Both the position numbers and the translations under genes were made by a program. From the NCBI GenBank assembly GCA_964450835.1, contig CAYVEQ010000005.1:1-61089 (forward strand): a DNA stretch of 61,089 nt, written 5' to 3'. The stretch comes from Caccocola sp964450835 (lineage in GTDB: Bacteria; Synergistota; Synergistia; Synergistales; Synergistaceae). Positions within the stretch are counted from its first letter, which is position 1. Each line of letters starts with the position of its first letter. The notes under the pieces are model-generated. The model ran no database searches and was not told the origin of the DNA. It saw only the letters and a list, made by a program, of their open reading frames with translations. Below, piece by piece: positions 35,163 to 44,301 of this stretch.

Positions 35163-36320
35163 ATGCCAATCTCGCCGGAGAGAGAAAAAATACAGAAACT
35201 TTTCAAAAGCTTCAGCGGCGTGAAATTTTCCGCGCGAAACCGCTTTGTCCGCGCGGCCACATGGCTTGGCTGCTGCCTTGCGACCGGCGAGCTCACGTCC
35301 TCGGCCGCCTCGCGGGAGATTGAAACGGCTGCGGGCGGGGCAGGCGCGGTTATATCCGAGTTTGCCTATGTCAGCCGCGACGGGCGCGCGAAGACGACCC
35401 AGTGGGGGCTTGACCGCGCGGGAGCCGCGGACGAGGTGCGCGGCCTCGCGGAGGCTATACATAAACACGGCGCGAAGCTCATTGTCCAGATATGCCACGC
35501 GGGCGGAGCGCTGCTTTCATCTTATGCCGAAGAGCCGGGGGTTTCGCCGAGCGGCATAACTCCTCCGGGTTGCGACGGAGGAAGCGCCGAGATGACCGCA
35601 GCGGATATAAGGCGCGTGCGCGACGCCTTTGCAGCCGCTGCGCTGCGGGTGAAAGAGGGCGGCGCGGACGGCGTGGAGATACACGGCGCGCACGGCTATC
35701 TGCTGGCGCAGTTTCTCTCGCCCCTTCTCAACAGACGCGGCGACGAATACGGCGGAAGCGCTGAAAACCGCATCCGTTTCACCCGCGAAGTATGCGCTGC
35801 GGTGCGCGAGGCGGTCGGCGCGGATTTCCCCGTGTGGATAAAGATCAGCGCGGAAGAGGGCGTTTGCGGCGGCTACGGCTGGGAGACGGGCAGGCTCGCC
35901 GCTCTTGCCGCCGTCGCAGGCGGGGCGGACGCCGTTGAAATATCCTCCGGCACGTTCTATTCACCCGCTCTTCACGCGCCGAGTATGGTAGGAGTCTCCG
36001 CCGGAGAATCGGAGGCGCCCTTCGCATCGTACGCCGGCGACCTGAAAAAACTGCTGCGTAATAAAGCCGACATAATATTGACAGGCGGTCTGCGTTCACT
36101 CCCCGTGATCGCGCGTCTGCTTGACGAAGGCCGAGCCGATATGTTCGGTCTGAGCCGCCCCTTTATAGCGGAGCCGGACTTAATCAACCGCTGGGCCGAA
36201 GACGACGCGCGCCCTTCCGTCTGCATATCGTGCAACGCCTGCCGCAAAACAGCGCGGCTGGGAAATATAAGCTGTCCCGTTATGCGCGACAGAGAAGAAG
36301 GGGAGTGGGCCCCGCTCTGA
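35163..36320 (+). CDS. NADH:flavin oxidoreductase / Old Yellow Enzyme family with C-terminal Cys cluster
   Basis: A 385-residue OYE-family protein with an FMN-binding TIM barrel: RAATWLGCCLATGELTS at the N-terminus, LIVQICHAGG, GVEIHGAHGYLLAQFLSP, RGDEYGGSAENR and ILTGGLRS. The C-terminal CISCNACRKTARLGNISC suggests a [4Fe-4S] cluster as in 2,4-dienoyl-CoA reductases, but the FAD/NAD half of those enzymes is missing. ATG 35163 follows AAAGGA; an in-frame ATG at 35118 overlaps the radical SAM stop without a ribosome site. It ends the XRE operon. Confidence 0.93.
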   Translation: MPISPEREKIQKLFKSFSGVKFSARNRFVRAATWLGCCLATGELTSSAASREIETAAGGAGAVISEFAYVSRDGRAKTTQWGLDRAGAADEVRGLAEAIHKHGAKLIVQICHAGGALLSSYAEEPGVSPSGITPPGCDGGSAEMTAADIRRVRDAFAAAALRVKEGGADGVEIHGAHGYLLAQFLSPLLNRRGDEYGGSAENRIRFTREVCAAVREAVGADFPVWIKISAEEGVCGGYGWETGRLAALAAVAGGADAVEISSGTFYSPALHAPSMVGVSAGESEAPFASYAGDLKKLLRNKADIILTGGLRSLPVIARLLDEGRADMFGLSRPFIAEPDLINRWAEDDARPSVCISCNACRKTARLGNISCPVMRDREEGEWAPL

Positions 36321-36588
36321 CGAAAGCGGAGAGCCGAAGCGTAAAAGAGCGGGGGAGGCGGCGAGCCTTTTCCGTTTTTTATGGCGGCAGGACAAAGTTC
36401 GCAAAAAGCCGGATGCGTTTCCCCGGCGGACAAACCGTCTGCCTGCGGGAAAACGGGCGGCATGCCATCGGCCGGCGCTGCTTCGCGCGCGCAGAGTCTT
36501 CGCGCGGCTTGCGGAAGGGAATTACATTCGCCTCGAAGTGCTACGCGCGCTGCGTCCATGAACACGCATAAAATAAATCAGACTTGTG
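36321..36588. other. Intergenic region without a supported gene
   Basis: GC-rich spacer between the OYE gene and the RpiR promoter. Several short open frames exist in all directions, but none has a ribosome site or recognisable sequence. Confidence 0.6.
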
Positions 36589-36617
36589 TTGACATCGGCG
36601 GGGAAAGAAATTAAACT
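36589..36617 (+). promoter_or_regulatory. Promoter of the RpiR-type gene
   Basis: TTGACA (36589-36594), a 17-base spacer and TAAACT (36612-36617), 68 bases before the ATG. Confidence 0.7.
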
Positions 36618-36685
36618 GAACACGGGAAAGTCTACCTTAGTTCAGGAGATGTGGCGATAAATATCAGTTTAAGGAGTGTAGGCCG

Positions 36686-37552
36686 ATGGACAGTACTCAA
36701 TTACAGAACCTTTTAATGGAAAAAGCGCATACGATGCCGAATAAGGCGCGTCGCGTCGCAGAGTATCTCCTCGCCAATATGAGAGCGGCGTCATTCCGTT
36801 CGATAGGCGACATCGCCGACGAACTGAAAGTTTCAAAGGCTCAGCTTGTGCGTGTTGCGCAGATGCTCGGATTTTCCGGCTACGCGGAGCTTAAAGCCTG
36901 CCTGCAAAAGACAATCATGGAACAGATTAACCCGGCGGCTTTGCTCGCCCGCGCGGTCAATTCAAGTGATTCATTCCCCGAGAGCATTTCCAAGGCTGAG
37001 CACGCCAATCTTGACGACACAATGGCGCAGCTTGCGCCGGAGAGTATAGACAGGTTCTGCGAAATCGTAAAGAGCGCGAACAGTATCTATTGCTTCGGCT
37101 GGGGCATCTCGTCGCTTGTGATGGAACTGATGCATATGCGGCTTACGGTAATGGGCTGCCGCTCGCTGCTCTGCCGCAGGGGCGGGCTGTCGCTATGGGA
37201 GCAGGCGCGCAGCGTGCGCGCGGGAGATGCGGCGATTGTCTGCGAACTGCCGAGCTATGCGGTTGAAGTCACGGAGTCGGTCGAGATAGCGCACAAAAAC
37301 GGCGCCCGTGTAATCACGATGACGGACAGCGCGGCCGCGCCTGTCTGCCGTTTTGCGGAACTTCAGCTCAACGTCTCGGCCAACAGTCCCACCTTCGGGA
37401 GCAGCGTCATCGGGCCGATTTTCCTCACTCATGTGCTTACGTCGTCGCTCTCACTCTCGCTGGGGGACGAGGCAAGGATGTCTTTCGACGAGCAGGCGCA
37501 GTTCCTCCACGACGAAAGAATTTTCCATCCCATATTCGGGCTTAAATATTAA
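36686..37552 (+). CDS. MurR/RpiR-family transcriptional regulator
   Basis: A 288-residue regulator. The N-terminal RpiR helix-turn-helix spans about 1-75 (NKARRVAEYLLANMRAASF; ADELKVSKAQLVRVAQMLGF). The C-terminal SIS domain, a sugar-phosphate-binding fold, is at 115-260 (SANSIYCFGWGISSLVMELM; VICELPSYAVEVTESVEIAH). Family members sense amino-sugar or sugar phosphates. No sugar operon is adjacent, so the target is unknown. ATG 36686 follows GGAGTG. Confidence 0.92.
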   Translation: MDSTQLQNLLMEKAHTMPNKARRVAEYLLANMRAASFRSIGDIADELKVSKAQLVRVAQMLGFSGYAELKACLQKTIMEQINPAALLARAVNSSDSFPESISKAEHANLDDTMAQLAPESIDRFCEIVKSANSIYCFGWGISSLVMELMHMRLTVMGCRSLLCRRGGLSLWEQARSVRAGDAAIVCELPSYAVEVTESVEIAHKNGARVITMTDSAAAPVCRFAELQLNVSANSPTFGSSVIGPIFLTHVLTSSLSLSLGDEARMSFDEQAQFLHDERIFHPIFGLKY

Positions 37553-37579
37553 AAAGCTGGATTTGCGCGAATGCGTGAA

Positions 37580-37600
37580 GGGGCCGGAAGGCCCCTTTTT
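37580..37600 (+). terminator. Intrinsic terminator after RpiR gene
   Basis: GGGGCC (37580-37585), a GGAA loop, GGCCCC (37590-37595) and five T. Confidence 0.87.
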
Positions 37601-37631
37601 GTTGCGCGCGACGCGTCTTTCGCGCGGTTTT

Positions 37632-38417
37632 TTACCAGCTCAGCGTGTATATCCTTTCGATTTGCAGATTCAGCAGAGTGTCAGCCTGCGGCGCCTTGCC
37701 GTCTGCCAGGCGGTTGAACTCGGTCAGCATACGGACGTAGGCCATGCGTTTCTGCGGCGACCTTTCGCCTCTCATTCCGGCGCCAAGCAGCGCGGCAAGC
37801 TGGCTGTAGGCCGACGGCACGGGCACAAAGGTCACTCCTTCCGGCGTCAGCATCATGGTGTAGACGAAAGAGTAGCTGTCCGTGCCGTCAATCTGTTTCT
37901 CAAGATTCATGTAGAGCGGGGCTGCGGGAGACACATAGAGGCTTGTGCCCTTCGGCACTTCGATTTTGGCGGGGAGCGCGTGCCACCTCGTGTACCTGAA
38001 CGGGGTTGAAGCGACATAGACGCGCGGGACGTGCGTCGTCATGCCGATCCACAGGTGTATTCCCTCGCCTTTTAAGTCCATAAAAGATATGCGCCACAGC
38101 AGATCGTCCTGACCGTCATGATCCGCCTGCGAGACGACAGGGTCGCTTGCTATGAACGAGAGCCCCTCCGGCTGTTCCAGGCGCCGCGCTCCTGCGCGTG
38201 TTCTGAGCCACGCCGAGGTTATCACTCCGTCGTCGTCCTCAAGCACGAGCGTTATCGGAAAGGCGTGAAGCTCGAGTGTCGTGATGTTGATTTTGCGACC
38301 GTTCCCCTCGGGCATGGGGAGCAGCAAGAGTATCAGCGCCATAACCGCTACGGCTGCCGGAAGGACAAGCAGTCTGATATTCACCCGTGTCTGTCCCGTG
38401 TAAAAGCGCTGTCTCAT
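37632..38417 (-). CDS. Uncharacterised membrane-anchored protein
   Basis: A 261-residue protein that I do not recognise. It has one N-terminal membrane segment (LLVLPAAVAVMALILLLLP) and a predicted extracytoplasmic, beta-rich body without obvious catalytic motifs. I placed the start at ATG 38417, which overlaps the folK stop (ATGA); an ATG at 38432 is also in frame. It is cotranscribed with folK and folP, but this may be only positional. Confidence 0.78.
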   Translation of the reverse strand: MRQRFYTGQTRVNIRLLVLPAAVAVMALILLLLPMPEGNGRKINITTLELHAFPITLVLEDDDGVITSAWLRTRAGARRLEQPEGLSFIASDPVVSQADHDGQDDLLWRISFMDLKGEGIHLWIGMTTHVPRVYVASTPFRYTRWHALPAKIEVPKGTSLYVSPAAPLYMNLEKQIDGTDSYSFVYTMMLTPEGVTFVPVPSAYSQLAALLGAGMRGERSPQKRMAYVRMLTEFNRLADGKAPQADTLLNLQIERIYTLSW

Positions 38418-38914
38418 ATTTCCGTTATCCATACCATGCCGCGCAGTTCCGAGAGGGGCAGAGCCGACAGCATTTCACCGACTGTCTCGCGCGTCACAGG
38501 GTACTCCGCGTCCGGGGCGATTTCCGAGAGGGGCTTTAACACGAAAGCTCTCTCGCGCATGCGAGGGTGAGGGATTGTCAGTCCCGGCTCACGCATTACG
38601 AGCGATTCGAAAAATATTATGTCAATGTCAATCTCGCGCGGCCCCCAACGGGTGCCTTCGCGTCTCCCGAGGTCTGCTTCCGCTTTTTTCAGAAGCGCGA
38701 GCAGGCCGGACGGGTCGAGCGAAACGCCAGCCTCGACACACATATTGAGGAAGGCGGGTTGGTCTTTCTTTCCCCACGGCGGCGTTTCCCATACGCGGCT
38801 TTTCGCATTGACACGCACGCCGTGGTTTTCAAGATATTTCAGCGCCGATTTCAGCTCTTCGAGCCTGTTTCCCAAATTGGAGCCGAGAGCGAGAAAAACT
38901 TTACTGTCAGACAT
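38414..38914 (-). CDS. folK: 2-amino-4-hydroxy-6-hydroxymethyldihydropteridine pyrophosphokinase
   Basis: A 166-residue HPPK of folate synthesis, transferring pyrophosphate from ATP to the pterin. Signatures: VFLALGSNLGNRLEEL, the RVWETPPWG loop, RWGPREIDIDIIFF with the metal-binding Asp pair, and LTIPHPRMRERAFVL. It overlaps folP by 8 bases, so both steps are coupled. Confidence 0.96.
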   Translation of the reverse strand: MSDSKVFLALGSNLGNRLEELKSALKYLENHGVRVNAKSRVWETPPWGKKDQPAFLNMCVEAGVSLDPSGLLALLKKAEADLGRREGTRWGPREIDIDIIFFESLVMREPGLTIPHPRMRERAFVLKPLSEIAPDAEYPVTRETVGEMLSALPLSELRGMVWITEI

Positions 38915-40121
38915 ATTTCGCTTTACATATTGCTTCCGTCATCATGAGCGCTTCTTTGTTCTCGCGCACATCGTGCACTCTTATTATATCGACGCCCTGA
39001 GCGCAGCAGAACGCGGTCACGGCGAGTGTGCCGCAGAGCCGGTCCTCAGGCGCCGCGGCTCCGGTAGCCTGTCCCACGCAGCTTTTGCGCGACGCTCCGA
39101 CAAGCAGCGGGCAGCCGAGAGCCTTGAAGCTCTCGCAGTGACGAAGCAGCATGAGGTTCTGTTCGTAGTTTTTCGCGAAACCTATACCGGGGTCTATTAT
39201 TATTCTCTCGCGCGACACGCCGAGAGATTCCGCTTTATCGGCCGCGTCTGCCAGAAACGAAGAAACCTCCGAAACGAGACAGCCGTAATCGCACGAGGCC
39301 TGCATTGTCTCGGGTGTGCCCCGCATGTGCATAAGGACAATCATGGCTCCTGTGCGCGCTGCCGCCGAGGCGATTCCATCGTCGAACTGAAGCCCCGACA
39401 CGTCGTTTATTATGTCTGCGCCGCATCCCAGAGCGGCCTCCGCCACCGAAGAACGCGTCGTGTCTATCGAAAGGGGCATGAGCGGCAGCTCGCGCCGTAT
39501 CGCGGCTGCGGCCGCTGCGATCCTCGAACGCTCCTCTTCTTCCGGCACGCGCTTTGCCCCGGGGCGAGTCGACTCGGCTCCCAGGTCCAGAATATCCGCG
39601 CCCTCTTCCGCCATTCTAACGGCTTTTCCTACGATTTCCGAAAGATTGCCGCCGCAGCGGCTCCCGCCGAAAAATGAATCGTCGGTAAGATTTATTATCC
39701 CCATCAGCAATGTCCGTTCTCCGAAGGACAGAGAAGCGCCGCCGGGCAAAAGGATGCGGCGCTTTGTTTCGGGCGCGGTCAGCTTTCGTATTTTCGCGGC
39801 GAGCGAGGGCAGGTTCCACCACGGCATCTTGTCGAGTTTGTCGGCGACGCGCCGCAGCTGCGCTCTCGCGCCGAAGATCACAACGTCGCTTGCTGCTACG
39901 CCGCAGGTTATGACGCGCGCGTGAACTGCCGCGTCGCATCCGCGCGAGAGCGACTCCTGCTTGATGATTGACGCGGCGGGCGCGGGAACGCCCGTCACAT
40001 AAATCTGCACGGTTTCCCTGCGCGCCTCAAAGAAGCGCAGCGAAGCATCACTGCACCCGACGTGAGTGGCGGCCTGCGCGAGCTCCTCGGCGCTCGCGAA
40101 CTTTATGAAATGCGCCCTCAT
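38907..40121 (-). CDS. folP: Dihydropteroate synthase with N-terminal extension
   Basis: A 404-residue DHPS, longer than the usual 270-290. It condenses the pterin pyrophosphate with p-aminobenzoate. The core begins near residue 135 with TLLMGIINLTDDSFFGG, then DLGAESTRPG, LSIDTTRSSVAEAALGCGA, DIINDVSGL and IIDPGIGFAKN. The first 130 residues form an extra domain of unknown role, as seen in some other anaerobes. It is upstream of folK on the minus strand. Confidence 0.95.
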   Translation of the reverse strand: MRAHFIKFASAEELAQAATHVGCSDASLRFFEARRETVQIYVTGVPAPAASIIKQESLSRGCDAAVHARVITCGVAASDVVIFGARAQLRRVADKLDKMPWWNLPSLAAKIRKLTAPETKRRILLPGGASLSFGERTLLMGIINLTDDSFFGGSRCGGNLSEIVGKAVRMAEEGADILDLGAESTRPGAKRVPEEEERSRIAAAAAAIRRELPLMPLSIDTTRSSVAEAALGCGADIINDVSGLQFDDGIASAAARTGAMIVLMHMRGTPETMQASCDYGCLVSEVSSFLADAADKAESLGVSRERIIIDPGIGFAKNYEQNLMLLRHCESFKALGCPLLVGASRKSCVGQATGAAAPEDRLCGTLAVTAFCCAQGVDIIRVHDVRENKEALMMTEAICKAKYV

Positions 40122-40525
40122 CCGCGGTTAAGTTCCGAATCGCGCGGGAGCGCCCGGAGCGCTCCGTAAAATTTCGCCCCGCGGGGCGGCAAAAGTTCTG
40201 TCATTTTTTTTCATTCCGTTCCGAACTCCGGTCATCTGCCTGAATTTATCGGCGCGGCGCGCACGCGCCGCCGCCGCGTTAATTATACAATACTTTCAGT
40301 GCGCGCACCCGCGCGGTACAACGCGCGGCGATTTCAGAAAAAGAACAGAGACAAGCCGGCGGAACTTTCAGCGCGTCCGGCAAATTTCGGCAACGCGGCA
40401 AAATCACAAAAAAGACGGCGCGGAAGCGGCGTGACTTCCCGCGCTCGCACCCGCGCGGCACAACGCAATGCAAATAAAAAAAAACAACCGCGCGAAGCCG
40501 GAGGAAAAAATTTTTTTGACCTGTA
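40122..40525. other. Intergenic region with two imperfect direct repeats
   Basis: There is no supported gene between folP and the hrcA promoter. A 21-base sequence (CGCACCCGCGCGG[T/C]ACAACGC) occurs at 40304-40324 and 40446-40466 with one difference. Confidence 0.55.
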
Positions 40526-40554
40526 TTGACAAATGCGTATATCACGCCTATTAT
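40526..40554 (+). promoter_or_regulatory. Heat-shock operon promoter
   Basis: TTGACA (40526-40531), a 17-base spacer and TATTAT (40549-40554), directly upstream of the CIRCE element. Confidence 0.88.
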
Positions 40555-40571
40555 GTATCACGTGAGGACGC

Positions 40572-40598
40572 TTAGCACTCGTGCTTGATGAGTGCTAA
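40572..40598 (+). promoter_or_regulatory. CIRCE operator
   Basis: TTAGCACTC (40572-40580), 9 bases, then GAGTGCTAA (40590-40598): the perfect CIRCE inverted repeat bound by HrcA. It lies between promoter and hrcA, so the operon is HrcA-repressed. Confidence 0.97.
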
Positions 40599-40627
40599 TA
40601 AAGAAGAACGAAGGCGGTGAGGTCGCG

Positions 40628-41650
40628 GTGATTACCGAAAGGCAGTTGGAGGTTGTACTCTCTGTCGTATACGAGTATATAAAAAACGGCGAGACGGTCG
40701 GCTCGCGCACGGTTTCGCGCCGTTACCTCACGGGGCGCAGCTCGGCAACGATTCGCAATGAAATGTCCGACCTCGAGGATATGGGTTTTCTCAAGCAGAC
40801 GCACTCCTCTTCAGGCAGGATCCCGACGACTCAGGGCTACAGGCTCTATGTCGACTCGGTCTTGAGGAGGCTTGACAGCGCGGCGCCCTCCGTCATACTC
40901 CTGAAAAAAATGATGGAGCAGAGGCAGGGGCTTGAAAAAATGCTGGAGGCGGCCTCCGATATGCTGAGCCGCGTCTCGGACTACGTGGGAATAGCCGCCA
41001 TCACGCCGCTTGACACTGTGCGTTTCCACCACGTGAACTTCGTGCGCATGGGCGAGCGCCAGGTGCTGCTTCTGGTCGTGCTTCGCGGCGGCCTTGTCCA
41101 TCAGAAGTTCATAAACGTCTCGGTCGACATGACGCAGGAAGTTCTCGACGGCCTCGCGGCGAGGCTGAACCGTTTCTCCGGCATGGCGTGGAGCGACATA
41201 AAGAAAACAGTAAAGAACGAGCTGCTCGCCGACATCGGCCGTTATCACGACGAGTGCGAGAAGGCGGTGCTCGCGATAGACACTATGCTCGCTCAGGAGA
41301 CGAAAATTTTCACAGGCTCTTTCAGCCATATGATGAACCTTCAGGATTTTCAGGATCTCGGGCGCATGCAGGCGCTCTGCTCGTTCCTGGAGGAGGAGGA
41401 TAATATGGCGGAGCTGGTGAAACGCTGCTCGATAGACAAACTCAACATTGTGATAGGCGACGAAAATGACCTTCCCGGAATGAAAAGCTCCTCCTTCATC
41501 GCGGCGACCGGCGAGGCGGGGGGGCAGAAAGCCGTAGTCGGGGTCATAGGCCCCGAACGGATGGATTACGAAAAAGCGATAGCCTCGATAGGCGGAGTGC
41601 TGCGCAAGCTCGACGCCGAAACCGACGGAAAAGAGGAGATAAAGAAATGA
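40628..41650 (+). CDS. hrcA: Heat-inducible transcription repressor HrcA
   Basis: A 340-residue HrcA, repressor of class I heat-shock genes through CIRCE. The N-terminal winged helix reads ITERQLEVVLSVVYEYIKNG, then RRYLTGRSSATIRNEMSDLE; HSSSGRIPTTQGYRLYVD follows. GTG 40628 is preceded by GTGAGG at 6 bases. It overlaps grpE by 4 bases. It is the first gene of hrcA-grpE-dnaK. Confidence 0.96.
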   Translation: MITERQLEVVLSVVYEYIKNGETVGSRTVSRRYLTGRSSATIRNEMSDLEDMGFLKQTHSSSGRIPTTQGYRLYVDSVLRRLDSAAPSVILLKKMMEQRQGLEKMLEAASDMLSRVSDYVGIAAITPLDTVRFHHVNFVRMGERQVLLLVVLRGGLVHQKFINVSVDMTQEVLDGLAARLNRFSGMAWSDIKKTVKNELLADIGRYHDECEKAVLAIDTMLAQETKIFTGSFSHMMNLQDFQDLGRMQALCSFLEEEDNMAELVKRCSIDKLNIVIGDENDLPGMKSSSFIAATGEAGGQKAVVGVIGPERMDYEKAIASIGGVLRKLDAETDGKEEIKK

Positions 41651-42210
41651 CCGACCTGGAAAACGAAAGCATAGCGGGAGGACAGAACGGCGAGGCGGCG
41701 GACGGCGCGCCGCAAGAGGGCGAAAGCGCTCCGAACCGCGATGAGACGGGGGAGTTTGCCGCAGAGATCGAAAGGCAGACCGCGGAGATAAAAAAACTCA
41801 AAGAGGAAGTCGCGCGCGCCCGTGCGGACTACTTCAACCTCAGAACGAGAATGGAGCGCGACCGCGAGAGCAACGCCAAGCTCGCCTCCGAGCAGGCCGT
41901 AAAAGAAATGCTGCCTGTCTTTGAAAACCTTGAAAGACTGGCGGCGGCGGTGAGCGACCCGGAGAGCGGACTGGCGAAAGGAATGACGATGGTCGTCAGG
42001 CAGTTTTCGGAGGGACTCGCGAAACTCGGGCTTGAATTCATACCGGCGGAAGGGCCTTTCGACCCAGCGCTTCACGAGGCCATATCGATGGAGCCGGTGG
42101 ACGACGAGTCAAAGGACGGACACATCATCGGCGCGATAAGCAGAGGCTACAAGCTCGCGGGCAGAGTGCTTAAGGCGCCGCAGGTCCGCGTCGGCAAATA
42201 CAACGGATAA
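41647..42210 (+). CDS. grpE: Nucleotide exchange factor GrpE
   Basis: A 187-residue GrpE, which releases ADP from DnaK. It has an acidic N-terminus, a long helix (EIERQTAEIKKLKEEVARAR) and a C-terminal beta domain (FDPALHEAISMEPVDDE; SRGYKLAGRVLKAPQVRVGK). Its ATG overlaps the hrcA stop (ATGA). Confidence 0.96.
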   Translation: MTDLENESIAGGQNGEAADGAPQEGESAPNRDETGEFAAEIERQTAEIKKLKEEVARARADYFNLRTRMERDRESNAKLASEQAVKEMLPVFENLERLAAAVSDPESGLAKGMTMVVRQFSEGLAKLGLEFIPAEGPFDPALHEAISMEPVDDESKDGHIIGAISRGYKLAGRVLKAPQVRVGKYNG

Positions 42211-42271
42211 AACATGGAAACAGCGCGCGGCGCGTGCGCCGCGGAAATTTTCAATAAAGGTGGAATAAATC

Positions 42272-44083
42272 ATGGGAAAAGTAATAGGAATAGACCTCGG
42301 AACAACTAACAGCTGCGTTGCGGTAAAAGAGGGAGACAATGTAACGGTAATACCGAACCCCGAAGGGCAGCGCACCACACCTTCCGTAGTTGCCTTTTCG
42401 AAGGACGGGGAGATACTGGTAGGACAGCTGGCAAAGCGCCAGGCGATAGTCAACCCGGAGCGCACGGTAATATCAATCAAGCGCTCGATGGGAAGCGACA
42501 AGACAGTGGCCGTCGACGGCAAAAACTACACGCCGCAGCAGATTTCCGCGATGATACTCCAGAAGCTTAAAAAAGACGCGGAAACATACCTCGGCACCTC
42601 CGTCACGGAGGCTGTCATCACCTGCCCCGCCTACTTCACCGACGCTCAGCGCCAGGCCACAAAAGACGCGGGGACAATAGCCGGTCTCAACGTGCTCCGC
42701 ATCATCAACGAGCCGACCGCAGCCTGTCTTGCATACGGCGCCAACCTCGAAAAGAGCGACAACAAGATAATGGTATACGACCTTGGCGGCGGCACTTTCG
42801 ACGTTTCGATACTCGACGTCGGAGAGGACATCTTTGAAGTGCTGGCGACGGCCGGCGACAACAGGCTTGGCGGCGACGACTGGGACAACAGAATAGTCGA
42901 GTGGCTCGCGGCGGAATTCAAAAAGAGCGACGGCATCGACCTTCTGAGAGACAAAATGGCATCGCAGCGCCTCCGCGAGGCTGCGGAAAAGGCGAAGATA
43001 GAGCTTTCGTCCATGCAGGAGACGACGATATCGCTCCCCTTCATAACGGCGGACGCCAACGGCCCGAAGCACCTCGAACAGAAACTCACCCGCGCCAAAT
43101 TCGAGGACCTTACGCGCGACCTGCTAGAGAGAACCAAGACGCCCGTGAGAACGGCGCTCGGCGACGCGAGGCTCGAACCGTCGCAGATAAACAAAATACT
43201 TCTCGTCGGCGGCTCGACCCGCATGCCGATGGTGCAGAAGCTGGTTCAGGAACTTATGGGCAAAGAGCCGTCGAGAGGCATCAACCCCGACGAATGCGTC
43301 GCGATGGGCGCGGCGCTGCAGGGCGCGATACTCTCGGGCGAACAGCAGGGCATAGTGCTGGTGGACGTGACCCCGCTCTCGCTCGGCCTTGAAACATTGG
43401 GCGGCGTCTTCACGAAAATAATCGACAAGAACACGGCGATCCCTGTTTCAAAGAGCCAGATTTTCACCACCGCGGCGGACAATCAGCCTCAGGTTGAGAT
43501 ACACGTTCTGCAGGGCGAGCGTGCGATGGCTAACGACAACGTTACGCTGGGCCGCTTCATCCTTGACGGAATCAAGCCGGCGCCGCGCGGAATCCCGCAG
43601 ATTGAGGTCACCTTCGACATCGATGTGAACGGCATAGTCAACGTAACGGCGAAAGACAAGGCGACGGGCAAAGCACAGAATATCACGATACAGTCCTCAA
43701 GGCTTACCGAAGAGGAAATCGAGAAAATGCGCCGCGAGGCCGAAATCAACGAGAGCGCGGACAAAAAGCGCAAAGAGCTGATAGAGGCGCGCAACGAAGC
43801 GGAGTCGGTAATCTACCAGGCGGAGAAGCTCGTAAAAGAATCCGGAGCGGCGGGCGCGGCGGCACAAGGCCCCGTAAACGACAAAATTTCCGCGCTGCGC
43901 GAGAGAATGAAAGGCGAGGATGCTCAGGCCATCAGGAACGGAACGAAAGATTTAACCGACGCGATAAACGTTTTCGCGCAGGCCGCGCACGCCGCCGGCG
44001 CACAGCAGCCGGGCGCGCAGCAGGGAAGCGGCGGAGACGGCGAGACGGTAGACGCCGAGTTTCACGAAGAGGACAACAAATAG
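42272..44083 (+). CDS. dnaK: Chaperone DnaK
   Basis: A 603-residue Hsp70. Phosphate 1 GIDLGTTNSCVAV, phosphate 2 VYDLGGGTFDVSIL and the adenosine motif ILLVGGSTRMPMVQKL mark the ATPase. The substrate domain starts with VTPLSLGLETLGG. The C-terminal tail is acidic after a Gln/Gly-rich stretch, ending EDNK. ATG follows AAAGGTGG. A terminator lies 23 bases after the stop, separating dnaJ. Confidence 0.98.
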   Translation: MGKVIGIDLGTTNSCVAVKEGDNVTVIPNPEGQRTTPSVVAFSKDGEILVGQLAKRQAIVNPERTVISIKRSMGSDKTVAVDGKNYTPQQISAMILQKLKKDAETYLGTSVTEAVITCPAYFTDAQRQATKDAGTIAGLNVLRIINEPTAACLAYGANLEKSDNKIMVYDLGGGTFDVSILDVGEDIFEVLATAGDNRLGGDDWDNRIVEWLAAEFKKSDGIDLLRDKMASQRLREAAEKAKIELSSMQETTISLPFITADANGPKHLEQKLTRAKFEDLTRDLLERTKTPVRTALGDARLEPSQINKILLVGGSTRMPMVQKLVQELMGKEPSRGINPDECVAMGAALQGAILSGEQQGIVLVDVTPLSLGLETLGGVFTKIIDKNTAIPVSKSQIFTTAADNQPQVEIHVLQGERAMANDNVTLGRFILDGIKPAPRGIPQIEVTFDIDVNGIVNVTAKDKATGKAQNITIQSSRLTEEEIEKMRREAEINESADKKRKELIEARNEAESVIYQAEKLVKESGAAGAAAQGPVNDKISALRERMKGEDAQAIRNGTKDLTDAINVFAQAAHAAGAQQPGAQQGSGGDGETVDAEFHEEDNK

Positions 44084-44105
44084 CCCGTATCATTAAAACA
44101 GGCAC

Positions 44106-44149
44106 ATTGCGGAGTTCCTGCGGCGCGCCGCGAAACTCCGCAATTTTTT
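44106..44149 (+). terminator. Terminator between dnaK and dnaJ
   Basis: ATTGCGGAGTT (44106-44116) pairs with AACTCCGCAAT (44134-44144), followed by a T run. Confidence 0.85.
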
Positions 44150-44186
44150 AACGGCCGCGAGAGCGGCCCCGGAATTTTTACTAATC

Positions 44187-44214
44187 TTGACAAATAGCTG
44201 TGCGCGGTTATAAT
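44187..44214 (+). promoter_or_regulatory. dnaJ promoter
   Basis: TTGACA (44187-44192), a 16-base spacer and TATAAT (44209-44214). dnaJ therefore has its own start after the dnaK terminator, with no CIRCE. Confidence 0.82.
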
Positions 44215-44301
44215 CCTTGCAGCGTTTCGCGCGCCGGAAACCTGCGGAAAATCTTAAAATACCCCCGCGCGCGGGACAGACTGCAAAGAGGTGGATTGCT
44301 G

